Assembly (NCBI RefSeq): GCF_008247605.1
Contig: NZ_CP043420.1
Span: 2,418,001-2,482,000 of the forward strand
Direction of reading: 5' to 3'
DNA from: Kushneria phosphatilytica
GTDB taxonomy: Bacteria; Pseudomonadota; Gammaproteobacteria; Pseudomonadales; Halomonadaceae
Length of the DNA: 64,000 bases
The position numbers and the translations under genes are program-made. The notes beneath the pieces are model-generated. The model did not search any database. It saw only the letters and a list, made by a program, of their open reading frames with translations, and had not been told where the DNA came from. This document shows positions 40,430 to 48,675 of this stretch, one piece after another. Each line of letters starts with the position of its first letter. Position 1 is the stretch's first letter.

Positions 40430-41158
40430 TCAGGAGACCTCGACTCGAACGACGCGCGACTGCCAGGCGCCGCTATCGGCCAGCTCGATGATTCGATACC
40501 CGGGGCGTGCGGTATCATCGAGGGTAAATTCGGCAGAGGCAGGCGCAAACTGTTGCGACACCGCGGGAACGGTCTGCACCGCCACCTCCTGCTGGCGTGT
40601 TTCAAAGACGTGATGTACATGGCCGGCGATGACCAGCTGCACCTGGTCATACAGCGCCAGGGTTTGCCAGAACGCATCGCGGTCGGCCACACCTGCACCA
40701 TCCATCCAGGCCGAGTTGACCGACACCGGAGGATGGTGCATGGCGATCAGTGCTGGTCGCGAATCGGCCAGCAGCTGCTCGGAGAGTTGCTCAAGCGCTG
40801 CCTGGCCGACTCGTCCGCCCACCTCACCGGACACTCGCGTATCCAGCAGCAGGAGTTGCCAGCCTTCAATCGTCAGTTGCCCGGGCAAGGCACGTACCTG
40901 CGCCATGGCAGAGCGTTCGTCATGATTGCCGGGCAACCATGCCCAGTCACAGCCGAGGCGATCCAGGCAATCGGCGGCCACGCGATAGGAAGCCACACTG
41001 CCATCCTCGCTGATATCACCGGTGACCAGCACCAGCTCCGGATGGTGGGCTTTGATGTCTTCCAGTATGGCTTCGCAGTGGCGGCGGGCATGAACGCCCC
41101 GATACTCGGCTTCGGGATCGGCACTCAGGTGCAGGTCGCTGATCTGAATCAAACGCAT
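40430..41158 (-). CDS. cpdA: 3',5'-cyclic AMP phosphodiesterase CpdA
   Basis: A class III calcineurin-like phosphodiesterase of 242 residues that hydrolyses cAMP and so tunes CRP signalling. Metal-site motifs are ISDLHLS, VTGDISEDG, LPGNHDE, MHHPPVS and GHVHH, in the usual order. Gene order nudF-yqiB-cpdA matches E. coli; yqiA and parE, which follow cpdA there, are 8 kb away in this genome. Confidence 0.9.
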   Translation of the reverse strand: MRLIQISDLHLSADPEAEYRGVHARRHCEAILEDIKAHHPELVLVTGDISEDGSVASYRVAADCLDRLGCDWAWLPGNHDERSAMAQVRALPGQLTIEGWQLLLLDTRVSGEVGGRVGQAALEQLSEQLLADSRPALIAMHHPPVSVNSAWMDGAGVADRDAFWQTLALYDQVQLVIAGHVHHVFETRQQEVAVQTVPAVSQQFAPASAEFTLDDTARPGYRIIELADSGAWQSRVVRVEVS

Positions 41159-41163
41159 GGCAA

Positions 41164-41610
41164 TCAGGGGGTCTCGGGCTGGTTCAGGGCCTGACCGTGC
41201 GCCAGGGTGTGATCAAGCCACTCGCCGAGGAAGCGATTGAGCTGCAGCTTCTCGTCAGGCTGATGCATGTGCGCATTGGGATAGCGATAGCGCCCCTGGA
41301 AGTGGCGACGGCGCTGAAAGTCCGTGACCTCAGCCATGCGCACATCGTGATAGAGATGCACGACCATGCGTGGCGTATCGATCATCTCATCGAGCACACC
41401 GCTCTGAGAGACCTTCAGCATGGTGGTATAGGGCGCACGCTCCCGCACTTCCAGATGCAGCGAGCCGAAATGCCCGGTGCGTCCGGTAAGTGGAATCTCG
41501 ATGTGTTCGCCGGCCTCGGCGTCCCCCAGCAGGCGACACAGGCGCACATAGTTCGCCGTGCATTCGCCCTGCAGGGTCTTGAGATCTGTCACGTACGCAT
41601 TCTTGCTCAA
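41164..41610 (-). CDS. yqiB: DUF1249 family protein YqiB
   Basis: A 148-residue protein of unknown function with the family's conserved C-terminal block HFQGRYRYPNAHMHQPDEKLQLNRFLGEWL and the central TPRMVVHLYHDVRMAEV. It starts 2 nt after nudF stops and ends 5 nt before cpdA, so the three form an operon. No catalytic motif is visible. Confidence 0.87.
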   Translation of the reverse strand: MSKNAYVTDLKTLQGECTANYVRLCRLLGDAEAGEHIEIPLTGRTGHFGSLHLEVRERAPYTTMLKVSQSGVLDEMIDTPRMVVHLYHDVRMAEVTDFQRRRHFQGRYRYPNAHMHQPDEKLQLNRFLGEWLDHTLAHGQALNQPETP

Positions 41611-41612
41611 GA

Positions 41613-42239
41613 TTATCTCCTTGCCCTCAGACTGGCACGCTCACGCGCCAGCCAGTACATGGCGATCAGCGCCATGGCATTATCCAGATGGCCCTCTTCC
41701 AGAAGTTGCCATGCCTGCGTAAACGGCAGGACATGCACCAGAATATCCTCGTGCTCGCTATCGAGCCCGTGTACCCCCCCCAGCTCACGGCTATCCACCA
41801 GCGCACAGTAAAGCGTGACATATTCGCTGCAGGCGCCAGGGCTGGGAAAATAACGCTGAATTTCAATCAGTTCATCAACGCGACAGCCGGCCTCTTCTTC
41901 TGCCTCACGGCGGGCCACTGCCTCGGGAGATTCATTGCTGTCGATCAACCCCGCCACCGGCTCGATCAGCCAGGGCGTACGCGGGCGATCCAGCGCCCCG
42001 GCACGACACTGTTCGACCAGCACCACCGCATCGCGTTCGGGATCGTAAAGCAGTACGCCGACCGCATCATGGCGCACATGGACCTCGCGGGTCACCGTTT
42101 CGCTCCAGCCGCCGCCGAATCGTCGATAGCGCAGCTGGCGTCGGTAGAGATCAAAAAAGCCGTCGTAAAGACACTCATCAGCGACCCGTTCAACGTCCTC
42201 GCGGCCGAAACGGCTCGCGGGTGGTTCCTGCTGCGTCAT
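41613..42239 (-). CDS. nudF: ADP-ribose pyrophosphatase NudF
   Basis: A Nudix hydrolase of 208 residues that splits ADP-ribose into AMP and ribose 5-phosphate. The Nudix box is complete: GLIDSNESPEAVARREAEEEAGC (split here as GLIDSNE, then SPEAVARREAEEEAGC), preceded by the WLIEPVAG segment and followed by YFPSPGACSEYVTLY. Several in-frame ATGs lie upstream (42254, 42362); 42239 is chosen from the family N-terminus, with only weak SD support. Confidence 0.87.
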   Translation of the reverse strand: MTQQEPPASRFGREDVERVADECLYDGFFDLYRRQLRYRRFGGGWSETVTREVHVRHDAVGVLLYDPERDAVVLVEQCRAGALDRPRTPWLIEPVAGLIDSNESPEAVARREAEEEAGCRVDELIEIQRYFPSPGACSEYVTLYCALVDSRELGGVHGLDSEHEDILVHVLPFTQAWQLLEEGHLDNAMALIAMYWLARERASLRARR

Positions 42240-42446
42240 GACACCCGTTCCCATCGCATTGTTCCGATTAGCGTCACAGTATCGACAAGCCAATGTCCGT
42301 TTGCCAGCCGGAAGCCTGTGCTGAGCCAACATCGGGGCCCGACACACCTTTGTCGACCCCATTCCGGCTATCTATGCTGCCGATGTCGTGGTCGCACTTC
42401 AAAGGCCACCCTATGTTCCATGCATGATGTTTCATGGAGGAGAATC

Positions 42447-42779
42447 ATGGCTTCCACCAACCGCTACAACGAGTGCATCGAAGCAGCTCAGCGCTGCGCC
42501 ATTGCCTGTGATAACTGTGCTGCCTCCTGCCTTCGGGAAGAAAACGTTGCTCACATGGCAGAGTGCATCCGCAGTGACATGGATTGCGCTCAGATCTGTC
42601 GTACTGCAGCGGCCTTCATGGCGCGCGACAGCGAGATGGCACCGCAACTGTGTGCACTGTGTGCCGAGATCTGTCAGCGCTGCGGCGATGAATGCGCCCA
42701 GCATGATGCCGATCACTGCCAGCAGTGTGCCAAAGCCTGCCACGAGTGCGCTGAAGCCTGCCGACGCGTAGCTGCCTGA
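42447..42779 (+). CDS. Four-helix-bundle copper storage protein (Csp3-like, DUF326)
   Basis: A 110-residue protein with 18 cysteines, nearly all spaced as CxxC or CxxxC along helices (YNECIEAAQRC, CAIACDNCAASC, LCALCAEICQRCGDEC, CQQCAKACHECAEAC). This is the pattern of Csp proteins, whose four-helix bundle is filled with Cu(I)-thiolate sites. There is no Tat or Sec signal, pointing to the cytosolic Csp3 type. The start is fixed by GGAGGAG 5 nt before the ATG. No copper exporter or CueR gene is adjacent. The function is inferred from the cysteine pattern and family resemblance. Confidence 0.88.
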   Translation: MASTNRYNECIEAAQRCAIACDNCAASCLREENVAHMAECIRSDMDCAQICRTAAAFMARDSEMAPQLCALCAEICQRCGDECAQHDADHCQQCAKACHECAEACRRVAA

Positions 42780-42824
42780 TAGCAGCCCCCATTACTGAAA
42801 TGGCCTGTTACAGAGCGCCCTTTT

Positions 42825-42846
42825 CGACCGACCTGCGGGTCGGTCG
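42825..42846 (+). terminator. Terminator after the copper-storage gene
   Basis: Perfect 9-bp stem cgaccgacc/ggtcggtcg with a tgcg tetraloop, 45 nt after the stop, followed by a loosely T-rich tcgtacttt. Confidence 0.6.
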
Positions 42847-42957
42847 TCGTACTTTCCACCTTGCCTGTCACCCGCTTGGCAAGGGCCGGACTCCCGGCTA
42901 AGGTAGCGGCTTTTCCTACTTCGCAACTCTCGGGCAGGCGCCATGAAAGGACGCAAC

Positions 42958-43488
42958 ATGACGCGCTGGCGCGATCCTGCAAAGGACCCGCGCCAGGAGA
43001 AAAAGACCAACCTGATTACCGCCAAAGGCTATGCGGACATGCAGGGGCTGCTCGATCATCTGGTGCGCGAACGCCGCCCCGAGCTCTCGCGCAAGACCGG
43101 TGAAGCAGCCGCCCAGGGCGATCGCAGCGAGAACGCCGATTATACCTATAACAAGAAAGCGCTGAACGCCACCATCTCGAAGATCGCCTGGCTGCAGCGA
43201 CGACTGGACGATCTGACCGTGGTCGATCGACTGCCGGAGGACCTTGAACGCATCTTCTTCAGTGCCTGGGTCACCCTGGAAGATGATGATGGCGAAGAGA
43301 TGACGGTGCGTATTGTTGGCCCGGATGAAACCGACAATCGCCGCCACTGGATCAGCGTCGATGCCCCGCTCGCCCGCGCCCTGCTGGGCAAGCGGCTGGA
43401 TGATGATGTCACCGTTGATGCCCCCGGCGGCGAGCAGCACTATATCGTGACCGAAATCGACTATTTCAAGGATGACCACCGCCGCTGA
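42958..43488 (+). CDS. greB: Transcription elongation factor GreB
   Basis: GreB enters the RNA polymerase secondary channel and stimulates cleavage of backtracked transcripts. The 176-residue protein has the coiled-coil tip GEAAAQGDRSENADYTYNKK with the two acidic residues and the FKBP-like C-terminal domain. Sequence NLITAKGYADMQGLLDHLV is GreB-like. The ATG at 42958 follows AAAGGA 6 nt upstream; the ATG at 42943 would place that SD inside the gene. Confidence 0.92.
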   Translation: MTRWRDPAKDPRQEKKTNLITAKGYADMQGLLDHLVRERRPELSRKTGEAAAQGDRSENADYTYNKKALNATISKIAWLQRRLDDLTVVDRLPEDLERIFFSAWVTLEDDDGEEMTVRIVGPDETDNRRHWISVDAPLARALLGKRLDDDVTVDAPGGEQHYIVTEIDYFKDDHRR

Positions 43489-43503
43489 CGGTGGCCGAAC
43501 CCA

Positions 43504-44481
43504 TCACGCCCTGGCCCGATAGACCCGGAAGCGACGATCCTCGCTGAGAACCTCAACCCGACCGAAGTGCGCCTCAAGCATCGCGCGGTACGGCAGAAAC
43601 GCATTCGCCACCAGATAGAGCGCGCCTTCCGGCTCGAGATGCACCGAGGCTGATGCAATCAGCTTGCGCGTCGGGTCGGTATCGACCTGACGCTCCTGAT
43701 GAAATGGCGGGTTGGTGACGATCGCCTCGAACTGGCCTTCAATGTCATCGAGCATATCGCTGGCACGGACCTCGCCTGCCAATCCGTTGGCCGCGAGCGT
43801 ACGCCGGGTCGCCTCAACCGCCAGATGGTTGCTGTCGACCGCCGTCACCTCGGCACCACCCCGGGCCAGCGTGGCCGCGATAACACCATCGCCACAGCCG
43901 GCATCCAGTACCCGGCCATGCAGCTCGGGCAGTGCTGCCAGCAGCATCTGCGTACCCTCATCCACCTTGCCGTGCCCGAAAACACCGGGATGACTCACCA
44001 GCGTCAGCCCCAGCGCCTCGAAGCTCATCCACTGCTCATCCTCGGCGGTCGCCACGGTCGCGCTCTCGAACAGTGAACAGCGACGGGCGTTATCGATACG
44101 CTGGCACGCCATGCCGAGCTCTTCCAGAATCTTCGGCACGCGTCGCGCTCCGCCATGATGCTCACCGACAATCATCAGTGGCGTGCCCAGCGGCAGCTGG
44201 CGGCACAACTCTTCCACCCACCAGCGCCCCAGTGCCAGTGTTTTCGGCCAGAACAGCAGCACGCCAGCCGGCGTCTCGGGCAGCTCGAATGTCAGCCCTT
44301 CGCAGACCTCATGACCGGCACGACGCCACATCGACGCCCGCGCATGATCGAGAGTCAGAATGCGCCGGGGCTGACCGCTCAATAACCCCTCATCAGCGGG
44401 CGGGGCTACCAGCAGCCAGTCGGCAAAGCGGTTTTCCGGCTGGCGTGCCAGCAGCTGGCCCATGGGCGTGGTCATGGTCAT
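43504..44481 (-). CDS. rsmC: 16S rRNA m2G1207 methyltransferase RsmC
   Basis: RsmC methylates G1207 in the 30S subunit. The 325-residue protein has two Rossmann-like domains, with the active methyltransferase in the C-terminal half: VLDAGCGDGVIAATLA (motif I) and the catalytic IVTNPPFHQE. The frame is open to 44655, but the ATG at 44481 fits the family length (E. coli 343) and lies after the cmoM stop. It is convergent with greB. Confidence 0.87.
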   Translation of the reverse strand: MTMTTPMGQLLARQPENRFADWLLVAPPADEGLLSGQPRRILTLDHARASMWRRAGHEVCEGLTFELPETPAGVLLFWPKTLALGRWWVEELCRQLPLGTPLMIVGEHHGGARRVPKILEELGMACQRIDNARRCSLFESATVATAEDEQWMSFEALGLTLVSHPGVFGHGKVDEGTQMLLAALPELHGRVLDAGCGDGVIAATLARGGAEVTAVDSNHLAVEATRRTLAANGLAGEVRASDMLDDIEGQFEAIVTNPPFHQERQVDTDPTRKLIASASVHLEPEGALYLVANAFLPYRAMLEAHFGRVEVLSEDRRFRVYRARA

Positions 44482-44497
44482 GACAACAGAACATCCT

Positions 44498-45283
44498 TCA
44501 GAACGAGGCATCGGCGCTGTGGTCAGGTCGATGCAGGGTATAATGCAAATAGCGCCCCAGGCGCCAGTAAGGCTCGCAGCGGCAAAAGCGCCGCTCCAGT
44601 TCGAAGAGTTTATCAAGCGTGGCCGCATCGGGGTGGCGTTCGCGCAGATAGTCATGAAAGACCCGAATCCCCGTCACGCCCCGAACTTCCAGCCCGGCCG
44701 CCTGCACCCAGCGCATTATCTGCTCATGGGTAAGCGGTGAAATCGGTGTCAGCCGTTTGCCCTTGCCCATCCCGGCCAGACGATCGGCCAGCACCCGATC
44801 GAGATTGCCCTTGACGATGTTCGACAGCCTCAGGGCATCGGCATTGAATACCATCAGCGACACCCAGCCACCCGGCGCGACCAGTTCGGCCAGCCGTGGG
44901 ATAGCGGCCTCCGGCGCTGCCAGCCACTCGAGTACCGCATGGCAGAATACCAGCGGCCACGGATGAGGCGCCTGATAGCCCTGCAGATCGACCGCGTGAT
45001 AGTCGATTTTCAGCCCGCCCAACCGCTCGCGCGCTGCCGCCAGCATATCCTCGGCGGGCTCCAGCAGCGTGACCGAATGGCCACGCTCGGCGGCCCACTG
45101 CGCCATATGCCCCAGCCCACCACCGACATCCAGTATCGGCTGATCGTGCAATGGCAGCTCGCGCTGCAACGTCTCCTGCAACAATGCCAGGCGCAACTGA
45201 CCGCGGCTGGCGCTATACATCGACTGCGCGAACTTCTCGACCATGCCGTTGAAGTGGCGATCGCCTAGCGGAGATTCACTCAT
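44498..45283 (-). CDS. cmoM: tRNA 5-carboxymethoxyuridine methyltransferase CmoM
   Basis: CmoM (SmtA) methylates cmo5U34 to mcmo5U. The 261-residue class I methyltransferase has [20 protein letters not shown] (motif I), FHAVLEW-like CHAVLEWLA, and the family-specific [11 protein letters not shown]-rich segment ([31 protein letters not shown]). With CmoA and CmoB at 34.9-36.6 kb the complete late pathway is in this window. It is upstream of rsmC by 16 nt, likely one operon. Confidence 0.88.
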   Translation of the reverse strand: MSESPLGDRHFNGMVEKFAQSMYSASRGQLRLALLQETLQRELPLHDQPILDVGGGLGHMAQWAAERGHSVTLLEPAEDMLAAARERLGGLKIDYHAVDLQGYQAPHPWPLVFCHAVLEWLAAPEAAIPRLAELVAPGGWVSLMVFNADALRLSNIVKGNLDRVLADRLAGMGKGKRLTPISPLTHEQIMRWVQAAGLEVRGVTGIRVFHDYLRERHPDAATLDKLFELERRFCRCEPYWRLGRYLHYTLHRPDHSADASF

Positions 45284-45352
45284 GGCGGTAAAACACTCCG
45301 ATCAATGACAGGGGCTTCAATAACGCGATTACCCCCTGTTGAACAAGTCGGG

Positions 45353-45381
45353 TTTATCCGCCGGAACAAAATGCCTATAAT
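45353..45381 (+). promoter_or_regulatory. Promoter of tRNA-Arg(CCU)
   Basis: A perfect -10 TATAAT (45376-45381) lies 11 nt before the tRNA, with a weak -35 TTTATC (45353-45358) at a 17-nt spacing and a GC-rich discriminator. Confidence 0.7.
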
Positions 45382-45392
45382 GCGCCCGCTCC

Positions 45393-45469
45393 GCCCCCGT
45401 AGCTCAGCTGGATAGAGCGTCCCCCTCCTAAGGGGAAGGTCTCAGGTTCGAATCCTGACGGGGGCACCA
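45393..45469 (+). tRNA. tRNA-Arg (anticodon CCU)
   Basis: A 77-nt cloverleaf: acceptor gcccccg/cgggggc, D-arm with agctcagctggatagagc, anticodon stem tcccc/gggga around loop ct-CCT-aa, T-arm aggttcgaatcct, discriminator A and encoded CCA. It decodes AGG. Its last 20 nt serve as the island's attachment site and are repeated at 58736-58755. Confidence 0.97.
45450..45469 (+). repeat. attL core of the genomic island
   Basis: gaatcctgacgggggcacca, the tRNA 3' end, occurs again exactly at 58736-58755. The flanking bases differ on both sides, so the identity core is 20 bp. Confidence 0.93.
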
Positions 45470-45583
45470 CCGACGCTTCCTAACAGGGCTTACACGTTCC
45501 AAAATTAGTCCTTAAAGCCCTGAAAATAAGCACTTTTTATACCCCACCCTTCCTGAGCAATCTTCCAGAAGCCAGCCAAAAAA

Positions 45584-45631
45584 TGGTATAGAACTGGGTA
45601 TATACCCAATTCGAAGAATGTCGCTATACCA
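45584..45631. promoter_or_regulatory. Nested inverted repeats at the integrase start
   Basis: A perfect palindrome TGGGTATATACCCA (45595-45608) is flanked by TGGTATAG (45584-45591) and CTATACCA (45624-45631). They overlap the first possible ATG of the integrase and may be an autoregulatory operator or recombinase binding sites. Confidence 0.5.
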
Positions 45632-46823
45632 CATGTCGCTGACGATCAGGCAAATCAAGGCTTCCAAGCCCGGCAAGAAAGAAATCACCTTATCCGATGG
45701 TTTGGGACTCGAACTCAGGATTTCCCCTTCTGGTCGCAAGGGGTGGCGTTTGCGCTATACCAGACCCAACGGCAAGCGCAACATGATGAGCCTTGGCAGC
45801 TATCCCGAAGTTACCCTGGCTGAGGCCCGAGAGAAGCGCACGGACATGCGCCGGTTACTGGCACAGGGCATCGATCCCGTTGAGCATCGCAAGGAAGAAA
45901 AGCGCGAGCGGCTTTATGCCAGTGGAAACATCTTTCAGGTGCTGGCCAAGGAATGGCACGACACCATGGTGCCCCGCTGGAAAGCCGGGACCAAACGTGC
46001 AGAGCAAAGCTGGTCCGCGCTGGAAACTCATGTTTTCCCAATGGTGGGCGATCAAGCCATCGATACCATCAAACCACTTGAATGGCTCGATGTGCTCCGA
46101 CGAATGGAAGCTGTCGGCAAATTTGAACAAAAGCGCAAGGTTCACTCGTTCTGCCGTGATATTTATCGATACGCCATTATCACCGGACGAGTTAACTATA
46201 ATCCGCTGACCGATCTGGCGGGTGCCCTGCAACGTCAGCCGCGCACGCATTTCTCGCATGTCTCTCAGGCCGAAATACCAGAGCTGATTCACGCCATTAA
46301 CCAGTATGACAAGAGCAAGCTGGTTCAAACCGGCCTTAAGCTGCTGACGCTGACAGCAGTTCGCCCGGGTGAACTCCGCTGGGCTCGCTGGGACGAATTC
46401 GACCTCGAAGCCGCTATCTGGAAGATCCCTGCCGAACGCATGAAGATGGCGCGCCCTCACAGCGTCCCACTACCCTGTCAGGCACTTCAGTGTCTGAGGG
46501 AGTTACGCAAGGTGACCGGTCAATACCGCTTCCTGTTTCCCGGGCGCAATGATTCAACGAAACCCATTTCGGATGCCTCTTTCGGCATGGCCTTTAAGCG
46601 GATGGGCTTTGAAGGAAGGCACGTACCGCATGGCACCCGCCATATGGTAGCCACCGGCCTCAAGGAGATGGGATACCCCGGCGAGTGGATCGAGGCACAG
46701 CTCTCGCACAAGCTGCCGGGGATTCAGGGGGTATATACCCATGCCGAACACATGGCGCCGGAGCAAAGGCCGGCCATGATGCAGGCATGGGGAGATTACA
46801 TTGCCTCTCAGCTTAATTTGTAA
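45618..46823 (+). CDS. int: P4-family tyrosine integrase
   Basis: A 401-residue site-specific recombinase with the P4-type N-terminal DUF4102 arm-binding domain (LTIRQIKASKPGKKEITLSDGLGLELR) and a C-terminal catalytic domain. The catalytic residues are visible: TAVRPGELRWARWDEF (Arg), PHGTRH (His-x-x-Arg) and IQGVYTHAEH (Tyr nucleophile). It stands directly beside tRNA-Arg and would catalyse insertion at its 3' end. A second ATG at 45633 begins the same MSL; the flanking palindromes suggest the shorter form may be real. The gene ends 11 nt inside the convergent HNH gene. Confidence 0.95.
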   Translation: MSLYHMSLTIRQIKASKPGKKEITLSDGLGLELRISPSGRKGWRLRYTRPNGKRNMMSLGSYPEVTLAEAREKRTDMRRLLAQGIDPVEHRKEEKRERLYASGNIFQVLAKEWHDTMVPRWKAGTKRAEQSWSALETHVFPMVGDQAIDTIKPLEWLDVLRRMEAVGKFEQKRKVHSFCRDIYRYAIITGRVNYNPLTDLAGALQRQPRTHFSHVSQAEIPELIHAINQYDKSKLVQTGLKLLTLTAVRPGELRWARWDEFDLEAAIWKIPAERMKMARPHSVPLPCQALQCLRELRKVTGQYRFLFPGRNDSTKPISDASFGMAFKRMGFEGRHVPHGTRHMVATGLKEMGYPGEWIEAQLSHKLPGIQGVYTHAEHMAPEQRPAMMQAWGDYIASQLNL

Positions 46824-47496
46824 CCATTGCTCTGAGCATTTCTCGCATTTCAATGATTTCAGTAATCAGATTTCTTACAGTTTCTTTTCTGAATTCTAGC
46901 TTTTCATTATGAGATTGGTCTTCTCTCCATGTGAAAATAAAATTGTTGCCAGCAAGGTGATACTCAGAAAGGTCGATTTCTCTTTGGATTTCACTGATAT
47001 TAGATGCGATTTGCATTTGAATATCGTAAATGTCTTTTGAGAAGGATAGTAGATTGTTAGAGCTGACATTATAGTTATAAAACTCCAGCTCTATTTGAAG
47101 GTCTGAATCTAAGCAGTAAGCTATTTCCCCACCTTCAATCCTTAATTTTTCAAACATTTCAGGCATCAGGCTAAGGTAGTCTATGACTCTTTTTATTTCT
47201 TGTGGATCGTAAGAATAGGTCTGGTTTTGATTGTACAGTTGGTCTCGATGATGCTTTATCTCATTGCAAGTGTAATTTTTACTTTGGCTGGTAGTTGAGT
47301 CAAAAGTATCGTGATGGTCGAAGCATAGGAAGGCCAAGTTTTCCACCCGATTGTCATTTTTGTTTTTGTTTAAATGAGCTATTTGCCCTCTTTTTTGTGT
47401 GCTGTCCTGATTTAATCCAAAGCATAATGCACATCTGCGAAGGCTTTTTGTAAGTACAGTCTGCTCTGCAATTTGTGGCAACTTAGATCTGGCCAT
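46813..47496 (-). CDS. HNH endonuclease-domain protein, AT-rich island cargo
   Basis: A 227-residue protein whose first 70 residues form an HNH nuclease: RRCALCFGL, then GQIAHLNKNKNDNRVENLAFLCFDHHDTFD, giving the conserved His, Asn and His and a Cys pair. The C-terminal 150 residues are helical and charged, with no recognised domain. Codon use is strongly AT-rich against its GC-rich neighbours, indicating recent separate acquisition. It faces the integrase and overlaps its 3' end by 11 nt. Its place beside int is where P4-like satellites often hold anti-phage genes, so a defence role is plausible but unproven; homing or restriction are alternatives. Confidence 0.8.
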   Translation of the reverse strand: MARSKLPQIAEQTVLTKSLRRCALCFGLNQDSTQKRGQIAHLNKNKNDNRVENLAFLCFDHHDTFDSTTSQSKNYTCNEIKHHRDQLYNQNQTYSYDPQEIKRVIDYLSLMPEMFEKLRIEGGEIAYCLDSDLQIELEFYNYNVSSNNLLSFSKDIYDIQMQIASNISEIQREIDLSEYHLAGNNFIFTWREDQSHNEKLEFRKETVRNLITEIIEMREMLRAMVTN

Positions 47497-47564
47497 GATT
47501 TCTCTCTTAGTAGGCGTTAATCGAATTTAATATTTTCATTTTCTTGAAGACAGCTTTGGCGAAA

Positions 47565-47591
47565 GCGTTGTAAAACCGCGCTTTACAACGC
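47565..47591. promoter_or_regulatory. Inverted repeat upstream of alpA
   Basis: Perfect 10-bp arms gcgttgtaaa/tttacaacgc with a 7-nt spacer lie 93 nt before the AlpA start, in the divergent region with the HNH gene. It may be an operator or a small terminator; no U-tract. Confidence 0.45.
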
Positions 47592-47683
47592 CAGCTGCTC
47601 GAAGTCTCCCCCGTCACCCTGCAAGCTGATCCTGTCCCCGGCGGCACCTGCGCCGCCTGATCAAACCACGACAGGAAACGCTT

Positions 47684-47965
47684 ATGACGGCATCAACACA
47701 GCCCACCACCCGAGCCTGCCGGCGCGTCGAACGCATCCAGCTTGGCAACCGCCTGTTGCGCCGCCGCGAGGTGGAGCTCAAGACCGGCAAGAGCCGCTCA
47801 TCGATCTACAAGGGCGTGAGCGAGGGCACCTTTCCGGCACCCGTGCCGATTGGCGACAACAGCGTCGCCTGGCTGGAAGAAGAGATCGACGGCTGGATCG
47901 CCGAACGCCTCTCCCAGCGCAACACCACTCTGAAAACCACTGCCCAACCGGAGGCCCGTGCATGA
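47684..47965 (+). CDS. alpA: AlpA-family regulator/excisionase
   Basis: A 93-residue MerR-like winged-helix protein of the AlpA (phage transcriptional regulator) family: NRLLRRREVELKTGKSRSSIYKGVSEGTFPAPVPIG, then VAWLEEEIDGWIAERL, are standard AlpA motifs. In P4-like elements such proteins activate integrase or act in excision (as Vis does). It overlaps the next gene by ATGA. It heads the rightward island operon. Confidence 0.87.
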   Translation: MTASTQPTTRACRRVERIQLGNRLLRRREVELKTGKSRSSIYKGVSEGTFPAPVPIGDNSVAWLEEEIDGWIAERLSQRNTTLKTTAQPEARA

Positions 47966-48216
47966 AACGCTTCACCATGAAAATCGGCAATCAGAGCATC
48001 GACTTTACAGAGGCCGACATGGAGTCGATGGATTCGGCCCTGACCGGCGCCGTCAACCTGCCGGGCCGCGAGATCGTGCGCGGTGGCAGTGAGCGCTTTG
48101 TGTCCGTCACGCAGCACAAGACGAGCACCACACCCGGCCATCACGCCGAACACCCCACCAATCATCACCTGCTGACCGATCTGCACTGGGGCCCCAGCAT
48201 CGAGACCGATTGCTAG
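47962..48216 (+). CDS. Small island protein, 84 residues
   Basis: Not recognised. The ATG overlaps the alpA stop (ATGA), supporting translation. The sequence is hydrophilic, begins MKRFTMKIGNQSIDFTEAD and ends in a His-rich segment (GHHAEHPTNHHLL). No signal peptide or membrane helix. Confidence 0.6.
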   Translation: MKRFTMKIGNQSIDFTEADMESMDSALTGAVNLPGREIVRGGSERFVSVTQHKTSTTPGHHAEHPTNHHLLTDLHWGPSIETDC

Positions 48217-48308
48217 GCCGCGCCACCGCCTGACCCTCTGAACCACTGAATATCACCGCTGCCCGGTAGTCACCGGGTGGGGTTGGGGGAACTCTGCGCC
48301 GAAAACGG

Positions 48309-48343
48309 CGAAAGCCCCGCAGCTGGGGGCCACGGGGCTTTCG
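48309..48343. terminator. Long hairpin in the pre-immunity region
   Basis: Perfect 11-bp arms cgaaagccccg (48309-48319) and cggggctttcg (48333-48343) with a 13-nt loop. It follows the 84-residue gene after about 90 nt. On the minus strand it is followed by ccgttttc. It may terminate the alpA transcript. Confidence 0.5.
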
Positions 48344-48507
48344 GAACATCGTCGAGGAGACCGCTACAGGATACCGCAATGCGCACCGCTGTCACGTCCC
48401 ACTTTTTGCCAGGCATGGCCGCCGAACGATACCCGCTGACCGCGCCGGACTTGCCCCGGCCACAACGATCTGATTATGATGCTCGCGTCACGGCAAAATC
48501 CGTGACC

Positions 48508-48534
48508 GGGTTTGGCGACCCGAATCACTCAAGG
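48508..48534 (+). promoter_or_regulatory. Target site seqA for the C4/CI antisense RNA
   Basis: Contains TTGGCGA (48512-48518) and ACTCAAGG (48527-48534), which are complementary to TCGCCAA (48644-48650) and CCTTGAGT (48630-48637) of the C4-type RNA, in the matching order. The same pair recurs downstream at 48677-48710. This mirrors seqA of phage P4. Confidence 0.72.
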
Positions 48535-48540
48535 CGCAGT

Positions 48541-48570
48541 AGCGCCCAAACCATTGCAGGCGCTTTTTTT
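48541..48570 (+). terminator. Rho-independent terminator inside the immunity leader
   Basis: Stem agcgcc/ggcgct with a 12-nt loop, followed at once by seven T. It lies between seqA and the C4-type RNA, a place where RNA-RNA pairing at seqA could favour termination of the replication operon. Confidence 0.65.
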
Positions 48571-48584
48571 GTGTCTGTAGTGCG

Positions 48585-48667
48585 TCGTTATGGCGGGCTG
48601 CGTGGGGAGACCTTCGGGTCTGCCGGTTTCCTTGAGTGCCGGTTCGCCAACCCTGCGCAGTCCGCCC
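48585..48667 (+). ncRNA. C4/P4 CI-type antisense immunity RNA
   Basis: The segment folds as a three-way structure typical of the C4 antisense RNA family: outer stem ggcgggctgcg (48592-48602) with cgcagtccgcc (48656-48666, one G-U), an inner AGACC-TTCG-GGTCT hairpin (48608-48621), and a second arm holding ccggtttccttgag and ccggttcgccaa. The single-stranded 48630-48653 region (seqB) is complementary to flanking sites at 48508-48534 and 48676-48710. In P4 such an RNA causes premature termination of the replication operon and keeps the satellite silent. Recognised from remembered P4-like sequence and from direct complementarity. Confidence 0.82.
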
Positions 48668-48675
48668 CCATGCTG

